A DNA stretch of 64,000 bases from Breznakiella homolactica. GTDB taxonomy: Bacteria > Spirochaetota > Spirochaetia > Treponematales > Breznakiellaceae. A program made the translations under genes and the position numbers. This document shows positions 1-9,389 of the stretch, in pieces. Each line of letters opens with the position of its first letter. The stretch's first letter is position 1. The DNA is taken from positions 434,001 through 498,000 of the forward strand of contig NZ_CP067089.2 in NCBI RefSeq assembly GCF_016616095.2, in the 5' to 3' direction. The notes beneath the pieces are model-generated. The model made no database searches, was not told where the DNA came from, and saw nothing but the letters and a program-made list of their open reading frames with translations.

Positions 1-921
1 TTCGCCGAAGAACGTGGCGATGGCCGCCGGCCCGATGCCGTATTCGTTTTCCATACAGACCCGGAGAGAGGCGGCGAAGAGCGCTTCTCCGGCGATGACC
101 GCCGCGGGTTTTCCGCCCCTGCCAGGAACAGGAAGCGCCGCCGCCGGGGCTTTTCCCGCCGCGGCGTCCCTGAGGAAACGGGCAATACGGCCGGTTTCGC
201 CGCCGCCGATGGGGAGCCCCGCCGCGAAGGATGTACCGTACCGCTTTTCCAGCCAGCGGGCCAGGGGCAGGGCCGCGGCGGTGACCACCCAGTTGAACCC
301 CGCGTTTCCGGCGGACTTCAGCTCCTCCAGGGAAGAACGGGCGCCCCAGACGGTATTAACCTGAAGCCCTGCTTCATTCGCCAGACTTTCAAGAGCATCC
401 ATAGCGGGGCCGTCAAAACCGTCCAGCACCGAAGCCCCCAGGATGTTGACCTTCCGGGAATCCGGCTTTGCCTGCTCCGGGAGAAAACGGTCCGCCAGGG
501 CAATATAGGCGTCCCGCTGTCCTTTATCGTAATATTCGAGACCCGTGGCGGCAAACCCGAAGGCGGGAATGCCGGTCCGGTGTTCCACCAGGGAAGCGAA
601 TCCCCGGAAGTCGAAACCCACCACCATGGGGACCGGACTCCCTATCACCGTGATGCAGGGCGCGCCGGTCTCTTTTGCCGCGGTTATGATATTGTCCGCC
701 AGCCGGTCATCGTCGCCCATGATGGCGTCCATATCCCGGAGGCCGGAACAGAAAACCGGACTCCGGCTGCCGAACCACCGGGGTTCATCGTAACCGGTAT
801 AGGTACCGGTGCAGCCCGACGCGTCGTGGATCACCGTGAGGGCTCCCAGATCATGGAATACCGACGCCACCCCGGAATAATCCGGGGACAGGGGCGGCAG
901 ATTGTATAATATTTGGCTCAT
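1..921 (-). CDS. NifK-like nitrogenase component 1 protein (partial, 3' end off window)
   Basis: The minus strand is open from ATG at 921 (AGGAG seven bases upstream) through base 1, giving 307 residues with no stop. The N-terminal half carries three cysteines in the order and context of the P-cluster ligands of the nitrogenase beta family: Cys37 in DASGCTGTYTGYDEP, Cys58 in VFCSGLRDMDAIMGDD and Cys89 in GAPCITVIGSPVPMV. The second and third resemble the NifK segments that end in a double acidic motif and in an IGDD-like loop. It is the last visible gene of a leftward operon with NifH-like and NifD-like partners. Family knowledge: such subunits pair as alpha2beta2 catalytic cores fed by a NifH-type ATPase. 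The true substrate is unknown; it is not a standard NifK because no FeMo-cofactor assembly genes are nearby. Confidence 0.85.
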   Translation of the reverse strand, partial: MSQILYNLPPLSPDYSGVASVFHDLGALTVIHDASGCTGTYTGYDEPRWFGSRSPVFCSGLRDMDAIMGDDDRLADNIITAAKETGAPCITVIGSPVPMVVGFDFRGFASLVEHRTGIPAFGFAATGLEYYDKGQRDAYIALADRFLPEQAKPDSRKVNILGASVLDGFDGPAMDALESLANEAGLQVNTVWGARSSLEELKSAGNAGFNWVVTAAALPLARWLEKRYGTSFAAGLPIGGGETGRIARFLRDAAAGKAPAAALPVPGRGGKPAAVIAGEALFAASLRVCMENEYGIGPAAIATFFGE

Positions 922-934
922 GTAACAACTCCTG

Positions 935-955
935 AAACGGCGGGTTCCGCCGTTT
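935..955. other. Intercistronic hairpin
   Basis: A perfect 9-bp stem (AAACGGCGG / CCGCCGTTT) with a three-base GTT loop lies between the methyltransferase stop and the NifK-like start. There is no T-run, so it is more likely an mRNA stability or processing element than a terminator. Confidence 0.5.
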
Positions 956-996
956 ATGCATTTCGCCCGGGCTGTCCCAGGCTGACATTGTCCCGG

Positions 997-1770
997 TTAT
1001 TTCTTCCCCCGGATCAGTCCGATCTTACCGAAGAACATGCTGTTCCGCAGAAGCACCGGAATAAAAGGGGATTTGCTGGTATCATCCATGGCTGCCGATA
1101 CGGCTCCCAGCGACTGGATAAAGGGCAGAAGATCTTTGGCCGGACCGTACAGTTTCTCTACTTTGAAGAGATCCTGAAGCAGAAAGGTCCCTCCAGGTTT
1201 CAGAACCCGCAGGGCTTCCCTGATTACATCCCTTTTGTCTTTGGCATCCGCCACTTCGTGGAACACCATATTGCTGATAATGATGTCAAAAGTTCCGTCC
1301 TCAAAGGGCAGGGCCGCGGCGCTGGCCTGGGTCCAGGTTATGCGGCCGCCGACACCCGCGGCGTCTGCCCGGGCTTTGCACTGATCCATGGAATATCCCC
1401 AGGCTCCGCCCCAGTAATCGATGCCGTCCACCGTAAGAGCGGGGCACCGTACGGCCGCGGCCGCGGATAAAACCCCGCTTCCGCAGCCGATATCCAGGAG
1501 CCGTCCGGCGGCGGCGGGATCGATTTTTTCAAGAATCAGTTCGGAAATCCGGCCCTGGACATCCCCTCCTGCGGGGGAAAATTTATAACGGGCATAGGAA
1601 AAATAGGCGAACATAATCATCATAGCCGCCGATGCCGCGGCCAGTACAATTCCCAGAACCGGCAAACGCCGCAGCACTGCGGTTAACACCAGCAGTACTA
1701 TCAGAACCAATGCCATCCGCAAAACTATTTTTTTTGAAACCCAGTTCTTGTCGCCTTCGTTTTGTGCCAT
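997..1770 (-). CDS. Membrane-anchored class I SAM methyltransferase
   Basis: Encodes 257 residues. Two hydrophobic helices (about residues 16-33 and 36-58) precede a Rossmann-type methyltransferase domain with motif I LLDIGCGSG at 91-99, an acidic loop GIDYW, and the post-motif PFEDGTFDIIISNMVFHEV and LKPGGTFLLQD segments typical of Methyltransf_11/25 enzymes. Start ATG has GGGGAG upstream. It sits between the NifD-like and NifK-like genes in the same orientation with short gaps, so it is probably co-transcribed and may methylate a product or intermediate of the nitrogenase-like enzyme at the membrane. The methyl acceptor cannot be told from sequence. A methyltransferase embedded between the two catalytic subunit genes is unusual. 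Confidence 0.85.
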   Translation of the reverse strand: MAQNEGDKNWVSKKIVLRMALVLIVLLVLTAVLRRLPVLGIVLAAASAAMMIMFAYFSYARYKFSPAGGDVQGRISELILEKIDPAAAGRLLDIGCGSGVLSAAAAVRCPALTVDGIDYWGGAWGYSMDQCKARADAAGVGGRITWTQASAAALPFEDGTFDIIISNMVFHEVADAKDKRDVIREALRVLKPGGTFLLQDLFKVEKLYGPAKDLLPFIQSLGAVSAAMDDTSKSPFIPVLLRNSMFFGKIGLIRGKK

Positions 1771-1784
1771 CCCTTTTCTCCCCG

Positions 1785-3140
1785 TTACACTACTAATCCG
1801 TATTCTTTAACCTGTTCCCGCAGGTCCGACGCGCCTTTCCGGGAAAACTGGATAATGGCATCCAGGACCATGGCGTACCCGTCTAACCCGTACATCTGCT
1901 CGTCGAATGCCAGAGGGACGGTCACCGGCGCGGCGGTGGCGTATCCAGCCTCAAATCCCAGGGCGATATCGGACCGTGGTTTTTCCGGACGGGAACCGTA
2001 ACGCCGGATGTGGGTTGGACTGGTGACAATGATGTCTCCCTTCAGCCGCGCCAGTTCCGCAAGGCTTTCTTTTTCGTGGGCCGGAAGCTGGGACGTATAA
2101 ATTCTGTTAACATTGATCCCTGATTTTACCAGGGCAAGGGCCAGGCTGAAGGGAGAGATGGTTACCGTGGAATCCACCGCTACGGCAGCGGTACCCAGGA
2201 CTTCCCGGGCTTCCGCCTCCAGGCGGGCTATCCGTTCCATAGCAGGGCTGAATAAACTTTCCACATCCCCGGTGATCATCGGTTCAGTGTTTCCGTCCAG
2301 ACCTTTAAGGAAGGCGATGATATTCCGGTAATTCTCCAATATCTGGTCCCGGTCAAAGGCCATGAATGCCCGGAGCATGGGCATACCGAGCTCCTTGGAA
2401 AGCTGTTCGCCGGCGGCTTTACCTTCGGGACGGATCATAATAGCTCCGGCGCTCCGGGCCATGGCCTGGTATTCCCCGAAGTCGGCGCAGTATTCTGGAT
2501 GGCGGATCGGCCCGAATCCGTATTCCCGGATGAGCCGGCCCAATTCGGAATCCTGAGCCGGCGGGCGGTAGGCCCCCAGGAGAATAATACCCCGGTCTTT
2601 TTCATCAGCCGGTTCAAGAAACTCGTATATGGTTTTCTGTACCCGCATTCCCGGTGGTAGTTTTCCATCCATACTGATTGGATTCATCCGGGCGAGCTTG
2701 ACGGGGACACCGTGTTCCGCCTCCATCCGGGCCAGCGAAGCGGTGTGGTCGGTTCCCAGCAGGTCGTCTATACAGCTTACAAACACCATCAGAGCCTTGG
2801 GCCGGGGTTTTACCCGGTTCATGACTTCCCGGACTCCGCGTTCGATTTCTTCTTCATAACCGCCCAGGATGATTTCGTTGTCGCTGATGCAGAGGTATCC
2901 GATTTTATTCCGGTAACCCTGTTCTATAGCCGCGATAGCCCCGTGGCGGCCGCAGGCAGAGGGGCAGACAAAGACGAGATAGCTTTCGGGCACCAGGAGC
3001 GCCACCTTGACCACCCCCCAGCCGCCGTGGGCCGGTGAACAATAGTGAAGGGAAGCGTTGGTGGCTCCCTTGCCCAGAACCCGGCCGGGGTCGGCGGCCA
3101 GTTCTTCCAGAAGCAGTTCGTCGGTATAAAGGTCCGTCAC
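1785..3140 (-). CDS. NifD-like nitrogenase component 1 protein
   Basis: I place the start at GTG 3140, which overlaps the TGA of the NifH-like gene (GTGA), giving 451 residues; an upstream extension would run inside that gene. Cysteines at 34 ([11 protein letters not shown]), 59/63 ([10 protein letters not shown]) and 123 ([12 protein letters not shown]) match the order of the three P-cluster ligands of the alpha family, and the segment after Cys123 has the loop and acidic pattern of that family. It is shorter than NifD and lacks an obvious FeMo-cofactor Cys/His pair that I can identify. Translational coupling to the NifH-like gene argues that the two work together as reductase and catalytic subunit. 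The reaction is unknown; candidates are a tetrapyrrole (as in CfbCD, BchNB), a thioether (as in MarDK), or a new substrate. Confidence 0.88.
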   Translation of the reverse strand: MTDLYTDELLLEELAADPGRVLGKGATNASLHYCSPAHGGWGVVKVALLVPESYLVFVCPSACGRHGAIAAIEQGYRNKIGYLCISDNEIILGGYEEEIERGVREVMNRVKPRPKALMVFVSCIDDLLGTDHTASLARMEAEHGVPVKLARMNPISMDGKLPPGMRVQKTIYEFLEPADEKDRGIILLGAYRPPAQDSELGRLIREYGFGPIRHPEYCADFGEYQAMARSAGAIMIRPEGKAAGEQLSKELGMPMLRAFMAFDRDQILENYRNIIAFLKGLDGNTEPMITGDVESLFSPAMERIARLEAEAREVLGTAAVAVDSTVTISPFSLALALVKSGINVNRIYTSQLPAHEKESLAELARLKGDIIVTSPTHIRRYGSRPEKPRSDIALGFEAGYATAAPVTVPLAFDEQMYGLDGYAMVLDAIIQFSRKGASDLREQVKEYGLVV

Positions 3141-3907
3141 GATGCCACCGCCGAAACTTTTGCTCCGACCAGCTGGACCGCCAGTGACCGGTATATCCGG
3201 CCCATGTCGCTCTCCGGGAAACATTCCACCACGGTTTTTCCCATGGCCTCTGCTTCCTGAACCAGTCCGCACCGGGGTACCTGGCCGATAACTTCCGTGC
3301 CTATCTCCCGGGCTGCCTGCTCAACCAGAGCTTCCTCATTTTCGATATTCCGGCGGTTCATGATAATACCGCTTAAGGTTGCGTAGCTCCGTCCGGCGAA
3401 ATTTTTGATTGCCTGCGCGATATTGTGGGCCGCATAGAGGGCCATCATCTCCCCGGAACTGACAATGGCCACTTCGTCGGCGTAGCCTTCCCGCATGGGC
3501 ATTGCGAAACCGCCGCAGACTACATCACCCAGGACATCGTATATAACAATATCCGGTTCAAATGTTTCGTAGGCTTCAAGCTCCTCGAGTTTCTCAAATG
3601 CCGCTATGATACCCCGTCCGGCGCAGCCGATCCCGGGGGTTGGTCCCCCGGCCTCAACACAGAAAACATTGTTGAATCCCCGGTGGACCAAGTCGTCCAG
3701 CCGGACCGGGCCTTTGGTTCCCCGCAGGACATCCAGTACTGTGGGGATGCTTTTCCCGCCGGTGAGGTTTCGGGTAGAGTCAGCCTTGGGGTCACAGCCG
3801 ATCTGCATGACCCGGTAACCCTCCAGGGAAAGGGCAGCGGAAAGATTGGAAACCGTGGTTGATTTTCCGATCCCTCCCTTCCCGTAAATCGCTATCTTCT
3901 TAATCAT
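3137..3907 (-). CDS. NifH-like reductase ATPase (group IV-type)
   Basis: Encodes 256 residues, a little shorter than dinitrogenase reductase. The P-loop [10 protein letters not shown] (8-17), the CDPKADST switch (38-45) and the two [4Fe-4S] ligands, Cys95 in [13 protein letters not shown] and Cys131 in [10 protein letters not shown], are all present, so it should form the homodimeric, ATP-driven electron donor of the NifH/BchL/CfbC superfamily. The start ATG has GGAGATATTC upstream and a good sigma70 promoter reads into it. It is the first gene of the leftward operon. The absence of nifB, nifE and nifN and the nickel genes next door favour a non-nitrogen-fixing (group IV) role; this is inference. 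Confidence 0.93.
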   Translation of the reverse strand: MIKKIAIYGKGGIGKSTTVSNLSAALSLEGYRVMQIGCDPKADSTRNLTGGKSIPTVLDVLRGTKGPVRLDDLVHRGFNNVFCVEAGGPTPGIGCAGRGIIAAFEKLEELEAYETFEPDIVIYDVLGDVVCGGFAMPMREGYADEVAIVSSGEMMALYAAHNIAQAIKNFAGRSYATLSGIIMNRRNIENEEALVEQAAREIGTEVIGQVPRCGLVQEAEAMGKTVVECFPESDMGRIYRSLAVQLVGAKVSAVAS

Positions 3908-3920
3908 GAATATCTCCGTG

Positions 3921-3973
3921 GTTAGTAGTTGCTAACTTTGCAATACTATACGGAAAGTTTCATGGTAAGACAA
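3921..3973 (-). promoter_or_regulatory. Promoter and operator of the nitrogenase-like operon
   Basis: Reading leftward, a -35 TTGTCT (3973-3968) and -10 TATAGT (3950-3945) are separated by 17 bases. Immediately downstream, at the expected transcription start, lies a perfect inverted repeat GTTAG-N6-CTAAC (3921-3936). The position suits a repressor. The same box recurs at four other places in the window. Confidence 0.7.
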
Positions 3974-3991
3974 GAGTATTTTCACTAAAAT

Positions 3992-4069
3992 GTTAGATTT
4001 TTCTAAGAAAGTTATTGACAACAAACATATTGAGGTTGTACTGTTCCCTGAAAGTTAGTTAAAGGTAAC
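3992..4069 (+). promoter_or_regulatory. Promoter and two operators of the nickel transporter operon
   Basis: Reading rightward, -35 TTGACA (4015-4020) and -10 TGTACT (4037-4042) are separated by 16 bases. Two one-mismatch copies of the GTTAG-N6-CTAAC box flank it: GTTAG-N6-CTAAG at 3992-4007, just upstream of -35, and GTTAG-N6-GTAAC at 4054-4069, just downstream of the likely start. The second also contains a perfect 6-4-6 palindrome. Together with the box at 3921 this divergent region carries three related sites, so one regulator probably controls both operons. Confidence 0.65.
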
Positions 4070-4096
4070 TATTAAATATACGGGAAGTCAATCGAC

Positions 4097-5074
4097 ATGG
4101 TATATATAAAAACAATCTGGCAGTACATGCTGGTGCTTTTTTTCGTGCTGGCCCTCAATTTTGCCCTGCCCAGGATCGCTCCGGGAACACCGGCAACCTA
4201 TCTGGCCGGGGTGGATGTCCAGGTCATGTCCGAAGCGGAAATACAGCGGATGCTTCACGAGTTCAAACTGGATCTTCCGGTTCTTGAACAATTCAAACAT
4301 TACATCCTGGGGATTTTCAGAAAGGATCTGGGCCTTTCGGTGATATACGGTCAGCCGGTGTGGAACATTCTCATGGACCGTCTGCCATGGACCATCCTTA
4401 TTATGGGGGCTGCCCTCTGCCTGAGCGCATTTCTGGGGGTGCTCATCGGGGTAATCGGTGCCTGGAAGCGGGGCGGAACCCGGGATGTGGGCGCCTTGGT
4501 TCTGGTAATGTTTTTCGGTTCGGTACCGCCTTTCTGGATAGCCATGCTGCTTATTACCCTGTTTTCAGCCACCCTGAACTGGCTGCCATCTTTCGGGGCC
4601 TACGCGATTGCCGCGGTGCCGGGAACCTGGGCTTATACCGTCGGGGTCCTCCGGCGTCTGATCCTGCCGGTGGCGACCCTCACCATTGTCAAAACCGGAA
4701 GTATGTACCTTACCACCCGGTCTTCTATGATCATTTCAATGGAAGAAGACTATATCCTTCTGGCCCATGCAAAGGGCCTTAAAGAAAAAACCGTGGTCTT
4801 CAGTCATGCCCTCAGGAACGCCGTTCTTCCGATTTATACCAATGTGATGGTAAATCTGGGCGCTATGGTGGGCGGGACAGCCGTGGTGGAAACCGTATTT
4901 TCCTATCCCGGTATCGGGAACACCATTTATGAAAGTGTCAGGGCCCGGGACTACAACCTGCTCCAGGGAAGTTTCCTGGTGATTTCCGTGAGCATCCTGC
5001 TCTGCAATCTTATTGCCGATCTCGGTTATCCCCTGCTGGACCCCCGGGTGCGGCGCAAAGGAGCCGCCGCATGA
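4097..5074 (+). CDS. Nickel/peptide-type ABC importer permease (NikB/DppB family)
   Basis: Encodes 325 residues, the usual length of DppB/NikB permeases, with an N-terminal membrane helix, an extracytoplasmic segment containing the MSEAEIQRMLHEFKLDLP stretch typical of the family, and about five further helices. The cytoplasmic EAA loop that docks the ATPase is visible as LLAHAKGLKEKTVVFSHALRN. It is the first gene of the rightward operon, divergent from the nitrogenase-like genes, and its stop overlaps the next start (ATGA). The family carries nickel-metallophore complexes, di/oligopeptides or small chelates; the nickel genes downstream favour a nickel complex, by inference. Confidence 0.88.
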   Translation: MVYIKTIWQYMLVLFFVLALNFALPRIAPGTPATYLAGVDVQVMSEAEIQRMLHEFKLDLPVLEQFKHYILGIFRKDLGLSVIYGQPVWNILMDRLPWTILIMGAALCLSAFLGVLIGVIGAWKRGGTRDVGALVLVMFFGSVPPFWIAMLLITLFSATLNWLPSFGAYAIAAVPGTWAYTVGVLRRLILPVATLTIVKTGSMYLTTRSSMIISMEEDYILLAHAKGLKEKTVVFSHALRNAVLPIYTNVMVNLGAMVGGTAVVETVFSYPGIGNTIYESVRARDYNLLQGSFLVISVSILLCNLIADLGYPLLDPRVRRKGAAA

Positions 5075-7596
5075 AGATACAAATTCTGCTGAAAAAACTG
5101 GCCAGGCCGGAATACCGCTTCGGACTGGTTGGGGGAATAATGCTTCTGCTGATTGCGGGTATAAGCCTCGCGGCCCCGCTGCTGGCCCCGTACGATCCCC
5201 ATGTGCGTTCGGGGGTTCCCTTTGAAAAACCTAATAATAACCATATCCTTGGATGCAACGATGTGGGCCACGATCTTCTTTCGGAACTGATGTACGGCGG
5301 CCGGGCTTCCCTGGCGGTGGGTCTATTCGCGGCGTTTTACGCCACCCTGGTTGCCACCGCCGCGGCCCTGGCGTCAGGGTATTTCGGCGGCGCGGTAGAC
5401 CGGATCATTATGCGGATCGTGGACGTGGTCATGTCCCTGCCGTTCCTTCCCCTGGTTATTGTTCTGGGCGTTTTTATGGGTCCGGGTTCGGGTACCCAGG
5501 TTTTTGTAATCACCCTGGTTATGTGGGCCCATCCCTGCCGGGAGCTCCGTTCCCAGGTGCTTAAAACCCGGAGCAACGGGTATATCGACGCGTCCCGGGC
5601 AATGGGTGAAAAATCATACCGGATCATTCTCCGGCATACCCTGCGGGATATCATGCCCCTGATTGTGCCTCAGTTCGTCTGGGTAGCCCAAAGCGCTATT
5701 CTCATCGAATCCTCCTTAAGTTTCCTTGGTTTGGGCGACCCCGTTTCAAAGAGCTGGGGAAGCATGCTCTTCTTTGCCAATACCCGGGCGGCCTTCCTTA
5801 CCGGCGCCTGGGTTTACTGGGTGCTCCCCCCGGGGCTGTGTATCGCTCTGTCGTGTTTATCCTTTTCCCTCATCGGGTATTCCCTGGCGGGCAAACGGGG
5901 GCTGAAGTACTTTCCCTACGGTTCCTTCCGGAGGCCCGGTAAAAACACTGCCGATTCCCGGGGGCCGGGAATACCCCTGGCGGCGGAAAACCTGGAGGTG
6001 GTGTACCCGGGAAAACCGGATACCCGCGCTATGGACGGTGTATCCCTGGAACTCCGGCGGGGAGAATCGGTGGGAATTGTGGGTGAATCCGGGTGCGGCA
6101 AGACCACCATGGCCATGGCCATCCTGGGGCTGCTTAAATTTCCCGCGGAAGTCCGGCAGGGAAGGGTGTTTATCAACGGCAGGGATGTGCTTTCCGGCGA
6201 TGAATTGACGGTCTGCCGTATGCGGGGAAAAACCATCGCCTACGTTCCCCAGAACGCCATGAATACCCTCAACCCGGTGATGACCGTAAAAAAACAGCTT
6301 GCCGAGGCCATACGGGTCCACCGGAAACTTTCACGTCAGGAAGAGAACCGGGAAATCCGGCGGCTCCTGGAAGGTGTGGGCCTTGATCCGGAAAGGGCCG
6401 GTGCCTACAACCACGAATTGTCCGGAGGGATGAAACAGCGGGTGGTCATCGCCATGGCTCTGGCGAACAACCCCGATATCCTTATCGCCGATGAACCCAC
6501 CACGGGGCTCGATGTGCTGGTCCAGAAGAGTGTCATGGATCTCCTGGCCTCCCTGAAGGAACAATTCCACCTTTCGGTGATGCTTATAACCCATGATCTG
6601 CCTTTGGCCATGCAGTACAGTGACACCCTGGCGGTGATGTACAAAGGCCGCATTGTGGACTGCGGCCCGGTGGAAGCGGTGGCGGCCAATCCCCGGCATT
6701 CCCATACGGCTGACCTGTTCGGTAATTTTCCCCGGCTGGACCAGGAAAAAACCTGGGACCGTTCCCTGACGGCTTCCTCCGGCGCACTGGTGGTAAAGGG
6801 CCTCTCTAAGACCTTCAATTCCCGCCGGGGCCTGTTCGGGAAATCATCCGGAACGGTCAAAGCGGCGGACGGGGTTTCCTTTGCCCTGCGGCCCGGGGAG
6901 GTGCTCGGGATCATCGGCGGCAGCGGTTCGGGAAAAACCACCGTGAGCCGGCTCATTACGGGACTGGAACAGCCCGATTCCGGAGAAGTGATCCTGGACG
7001 GAATACCGCTGCTGGCCCTGCGGGGCAGGGAGCGCCGGGAAGCCGCCCGGAGTATCCACATGGTGTTCCAGGATCCCTACCAGTCCCTGCGAAATTCTAT
7101 GAAGCTTCTGGACATTACCGCGGAACCGCTGGTTATCCGCGGCGGTTTTTCGAAAGACGAAATCCGGCAGCGGGTTTGTTCGGCCCTGCGGGATGTGCGT
7201 CTGCCGGACACTCCGGAATTTCTCCGGCGGACTCCGGACCAGCTTTCCGGGGGCCAGCGCCAGCGCCTGTCCTTTGCCCGGGCGGTGGTGGCGGAACCCC
7301 GGTACATTATCGCCGATGAACCTACCTCCATGCTGGATGTTTCCCTCCGGAAGGAACTGCTTAAACTGATGGAAGATCTGCGGAGCCGCTACAACATCGG
7401 CTTCATTTTCATCACCCACGATCTTTCCCTGGCCTACCATTTCTGCGACCGCCTTCTGGTGATGAAAGACGGCGCTGTGGTGGAAAAGGCCCGGGCCCGG
7501 GAACTCATCCGCCATCCCCTGCACGGGTATACCCGGGAGCTGATTGCCGCGGTGGAGACCCCGGCAAGTATCGCCGATTACGCCATGAGTATATGA
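5071..7596 (+). CDS. Fused ABC importer protein: NikC/DppC permease plus two ATPase domains
   Basis: A single 841-residue chain joins three normally separate subunits. Residues 1 to about 285 form a DppC/NikC permease with the EAA loop YIDASRAMGEKSYRIILRH. ATPase domain 1 (about 300-560) has Walker A GESGCGKTT near 336, signature LSGGMKQR near 450 and Walker B ILIADEPTTGLDV. ATPase domain 2 (about 590-835) has Walker A GGSGSGKTT near 615, signature LSGGQRQR near 724 and Walker B IIADEPTSMLDV. Both sites look catalytically complete. It overlaps both neighbours by four bases (ATGA), so the operon is translationally coupled. Fusion of permease with both ATPases is known but uncommon in the Opp/Nik family. 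Confidence 0.92.
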   Translation: MKIQILLKKLARPEYRFGLVGGIMLLLIAGISLAAPLLAPYDPHVRSGVPFEKPNNNHILGCNDVGHDLLSELMYGGRASLAVGLFAAFYATLVATAAALASGYFGGAVDRIIMRIVDVVMSLPFLPLVIVLGVFMGPGSGTQVFVITLVMWAHPCRELRSQVLKTRSNGYIDASRAMGEKSYRIILRHTLRDIMPLIVPQFVWVAQSAILIESSLSFLGLGDPVSKSWGSMLFFANTRAAFLTGAWVYWVLPPGLCIALSCLSFSLIGYSLAGKRGLKYFPYGSFRRPGKNTADSRGPGIPLAAENLEVVYPGKPDTRAMDGVSLELRRGESVGIVGESGCGKTTMAMAILGLLKFPAEVRQGRVFINGRDVLSGDELTVCRMRGKTIAYVPQNAMNTLNPVMTVKKQLAEAIRVHRKLSRQEENREIRRLLEGVGLDPERAGAYNHELSGGMKQRVVIAMALANNPDILIADEPTTGLDVLVQKSVMDLLASLKEQFHLSVMLITHDLPLAMQYSDTLAVMYKGRIVDCGPVEAVAANPRHSHTADLFGNFPRLDQEKTWDRSLTASSGALVVKGLSKTFNSRRGLFGKSSGTVKAADGVSFALRPGEVLGIIGGSGSGKTTVSRLITGLEQPDSGEVILDGIPLLALRGRERREAARSIHMVFQDPYQSLRNSMKLLDITAEPLVIRGGFSKDEIRQRVCSALRDVRLPDTPEFLRRTPDQLSGGQRQRLSFARAVVAEPRYIIADEPTSMLDVSLRKELLKLMEDLRSRYNIGFIFITHDLSLAYHFCDRLLVMKDGAVVEKARARELIRHPLHGYTRELIAAVETPASIADYAMSI

Positions 7597-9338
7597 GCGG
7601 GAAGTATCGTACCGGGCGTTTGATCTGGGCGGTTCTGGGGCTGTTCCTCCTTGGCGGGGAATCGGTCTGGGCGCATATTGCCGATGAGATCTCCGTTAAG
7701 ACCACCATTACCCTGGAGGATGGTCAGGTAGGATTTACCCTGGACATTGCCTCGGGGGTGCTTTTTTCCACGGCGTTTCTAAAAATCCTTGATCCCGACA
7801 GGAACAAGGTTTTTGAGGAACCTGACCAAAAAGTATTTGGGGAATTTGTTCTGGATACCCTGAAGGTTTCTTTGGATGGTTCGCCGGTGCGGCCTGTACT
7901 GGATAGTTTCAGCGCATCCCAGTGGGATCTTTTCGCCGCGGGAATTTCATCCATCACGCTGGATTATTCCATTCCCTTTGACCGGGACGGCGGGGAAGCC
8001 GTGATGCTGGAGTATGAAATTAGCTTTTATCCGGAAACCGCGGTGTACTCCCTTTCGGTGATTAACTCCGTTCCGGAGGGTCTGGCAATTACCGGAGAGG
8101 AGCGGAATGAATTTCTCCAGGACCTGGTGCGTCTCAGTTTTACCGGCGACCCCGAAACCGTAGCGGCTTTGGCTGCCGCGGCCCCTCCGGCGGACCTGAA
8201 AACCACGGACAAACCTCCCGCCGCCAAGGCGTCCGCGAAACTGGACGTTTCCGGCATCCTCGCCTTTTTTCAGGAAGGAGCCGTCGGCGGCTCCGCCCTG
8301 GGGCTTATCCTGGTTCTCGCGGTTGTGGTGGGCTTCCTCCACGCCTTTACTCCGGGCCACGGCAAAGCTCTGGTGGGAGCGTTTCTTATCGCCAACCAGG
8401 GAACGGTGCTTCACGCCCTGTTTCTGGGGCTGATTATCACCGTGACCCATACGGTAAGCATCTACGCCTTCGGGCTGCTGGCATCCACCGCGGCGGCTTT
8501 CTTCCTGCCCGGGGAATTCATTCCCATCCTCAGCACTGCCTGCGGGATCTTCATTGTTTTTATCGGGCTCCGGGGATTTGTCCGGCGGGTGCTGGGCCGG
8601 GAAACCGATCATGCCCACCTGCTTCCCAATCTCCAGGTGCTCCGGAAGGATACGGTGAATATCCTCATTGACGGCCGTGCGGCGGAGGCCAATGAGGCTC
8701 TGATGATTGCCGTTGAGGATGAGGGCCTCCGGGGAACCCTCAAGGCTGCCGGAGCGGAGGACTTCAATCTCTGTTCCCCGGGATGCTCCACTCACGGAAT
8801 GGTCCCCCTCAGGATCCGGCAGCGCCAGAATTCTGAGTTCTTCAGAATGGCGGTGAAAACCGGCGCGGTGGATGGAGTTGTCACCGCGTCGCCGGCAACG
8901 GTTCGGCATCTGGGGAAACTGGCGGGACTCACCCTGGTGGAACCCCGGGAGTCGGTGCTGGAAAAACCGGAACGGTTTCTTTCCGGCGCGGTGAACCGCT
9001 TCAGCTCCCGGGGGGACATCCGCATTCCCGAAACCCGGCTCTCCTGGGGCAGGGTGATTTCCCTGGGAATCGCCGGCGGAATTATTCCCTGTCCCGACGC
9101 ACTGGCGGTACTGCTGGTGGCCATTGCCGCGGGACGGCTCTACCTGGGGATGGGCATTATTGTCCTCTTCAGCGCGGGACTGGCGGCCGCCCTCATCGGT
9201 GTTGGCATGGCGGTGGTCCTGACCAAACGGATTATCGGCCGGCAGAGACGGCTCGGTATTATTGTTACTTACATTCCCTATTTCAGTTCCCTGTTTATCA
9301 GCGCTCTCGGGGTTCTGATGATTCTCGGTTCCCGATGA
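7593..9338 (+). CDS. NicO-family nickel/cobalt transporter with extra soluble domains
   Basis: Encodes 581 residues. A signal-like helix (residues 9-27) leads to an extracytoplasmic domain of about 200 residues. The membrane core then carries the family motif HAFTPGHGKALVGAF near 249-263 and the second half motif around GIIPCPDALAVLLVAIAAG near the C-terminus. Between the two membrane halves is an unusual soluble segment (about 340-475) with Cys394 and Cys398 in NLCSPGCSTHG, a possible metal site, in the place where RcnA has a His-rich loop. The start overlaps the previous stop (ATGA). The family moves Ni2+ or Co2+; direction differs between members. In this operon, supply of nickel to CooC or to the nitrogenase-like enzyme is a reasonable guess. 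Confidence 0.82.
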   Translation: MSGKYRTGRLIWAVLGLFLLGGESVWAHIADEISVKTTITLEDGQVGFTLDIASGVLFSTAFLKILDPDRNKVFEEPDQKVFGEFVLDTLKVSLDGSPVRPVLDSFSASQWDLFAAGISSITLDYSIPFDRDGGEAVMLEYEISFYPETAVYSLSVINSVPEGLAITGEERNEFLQDLVRLSFTGDPETVAALAAAAPPADLKTTDKPPAAKASAKLDVSGILAFFQEGAVGGSALGLILVLAVVVGFLHAFTPGHGKALVGAFLIANQGTVLHALFLGLIITVTHTVSIYAFGLLASTAAAFFLPGEFIPILSTACGIFIVFIGLRGFVRRVLGRETDHAHLLPNLQVLRKDTVNILIDGRAAEANEALMIAVEDEGLRGTLKAAGAEDFNLCSPGCSTHGMVPLRIRQRQNSEFFRMAVKTGAVDGVVTASPATVRHLGKLAGLTLVEPRESVLEKPERFLSGAVNRFSSRGDIRIPETRLSWGRVISLGIAGGIIPCPDALAVLLVAIAAGRLYLGMGIIVLFSAGLAAALIGVGMAVVLTKRIIGRQRRLGIIVTYIPYFSSLFISALGVLMILGSR

Positions 9339-9373
9339 CGGAACCGCCCGGCGCATAGTTTCCGGGCAGTCAT
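9335..9373. other. Intercistronic hairpin before cooC
   Basis: Nested inverted repeats ATGAC / GTCAT and GCCCGG / CCGGGC surround the stop of the nickel permease gene and end just before the AAGGAG of the next gene. No T-run follows. It could set relative expression of the two genes. Confidence 0.4.
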
Positions 9374-9389
9374 ATAAGGAGAAAGGTGC

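Noticed and set aside
1..3907. Genuine nitrogen-fixing nif operon
   Set aside because: No nifB, nifE, nifN or nifV genes, shortened NifH- and NifD-like proteins, and an inserted methyltransferase. Flanking regions outside the window could still contain such genes.
1..3907. Methylthio-alkane reductase (MarBHDK) cluster
   Set aside because: No sulfur-metabolism genes are nearby and nickel genes are adjacent; cannot be ruled out without a phylogeny, but the context argues against it.
7947..9356. 469-residue minus-strand frame opposite the NicO gene
   Set aside because: Antisense shadow with many Gly, Arg, His and Gln and no hydrophobic core; the plus-strand protein has clear family motifs.
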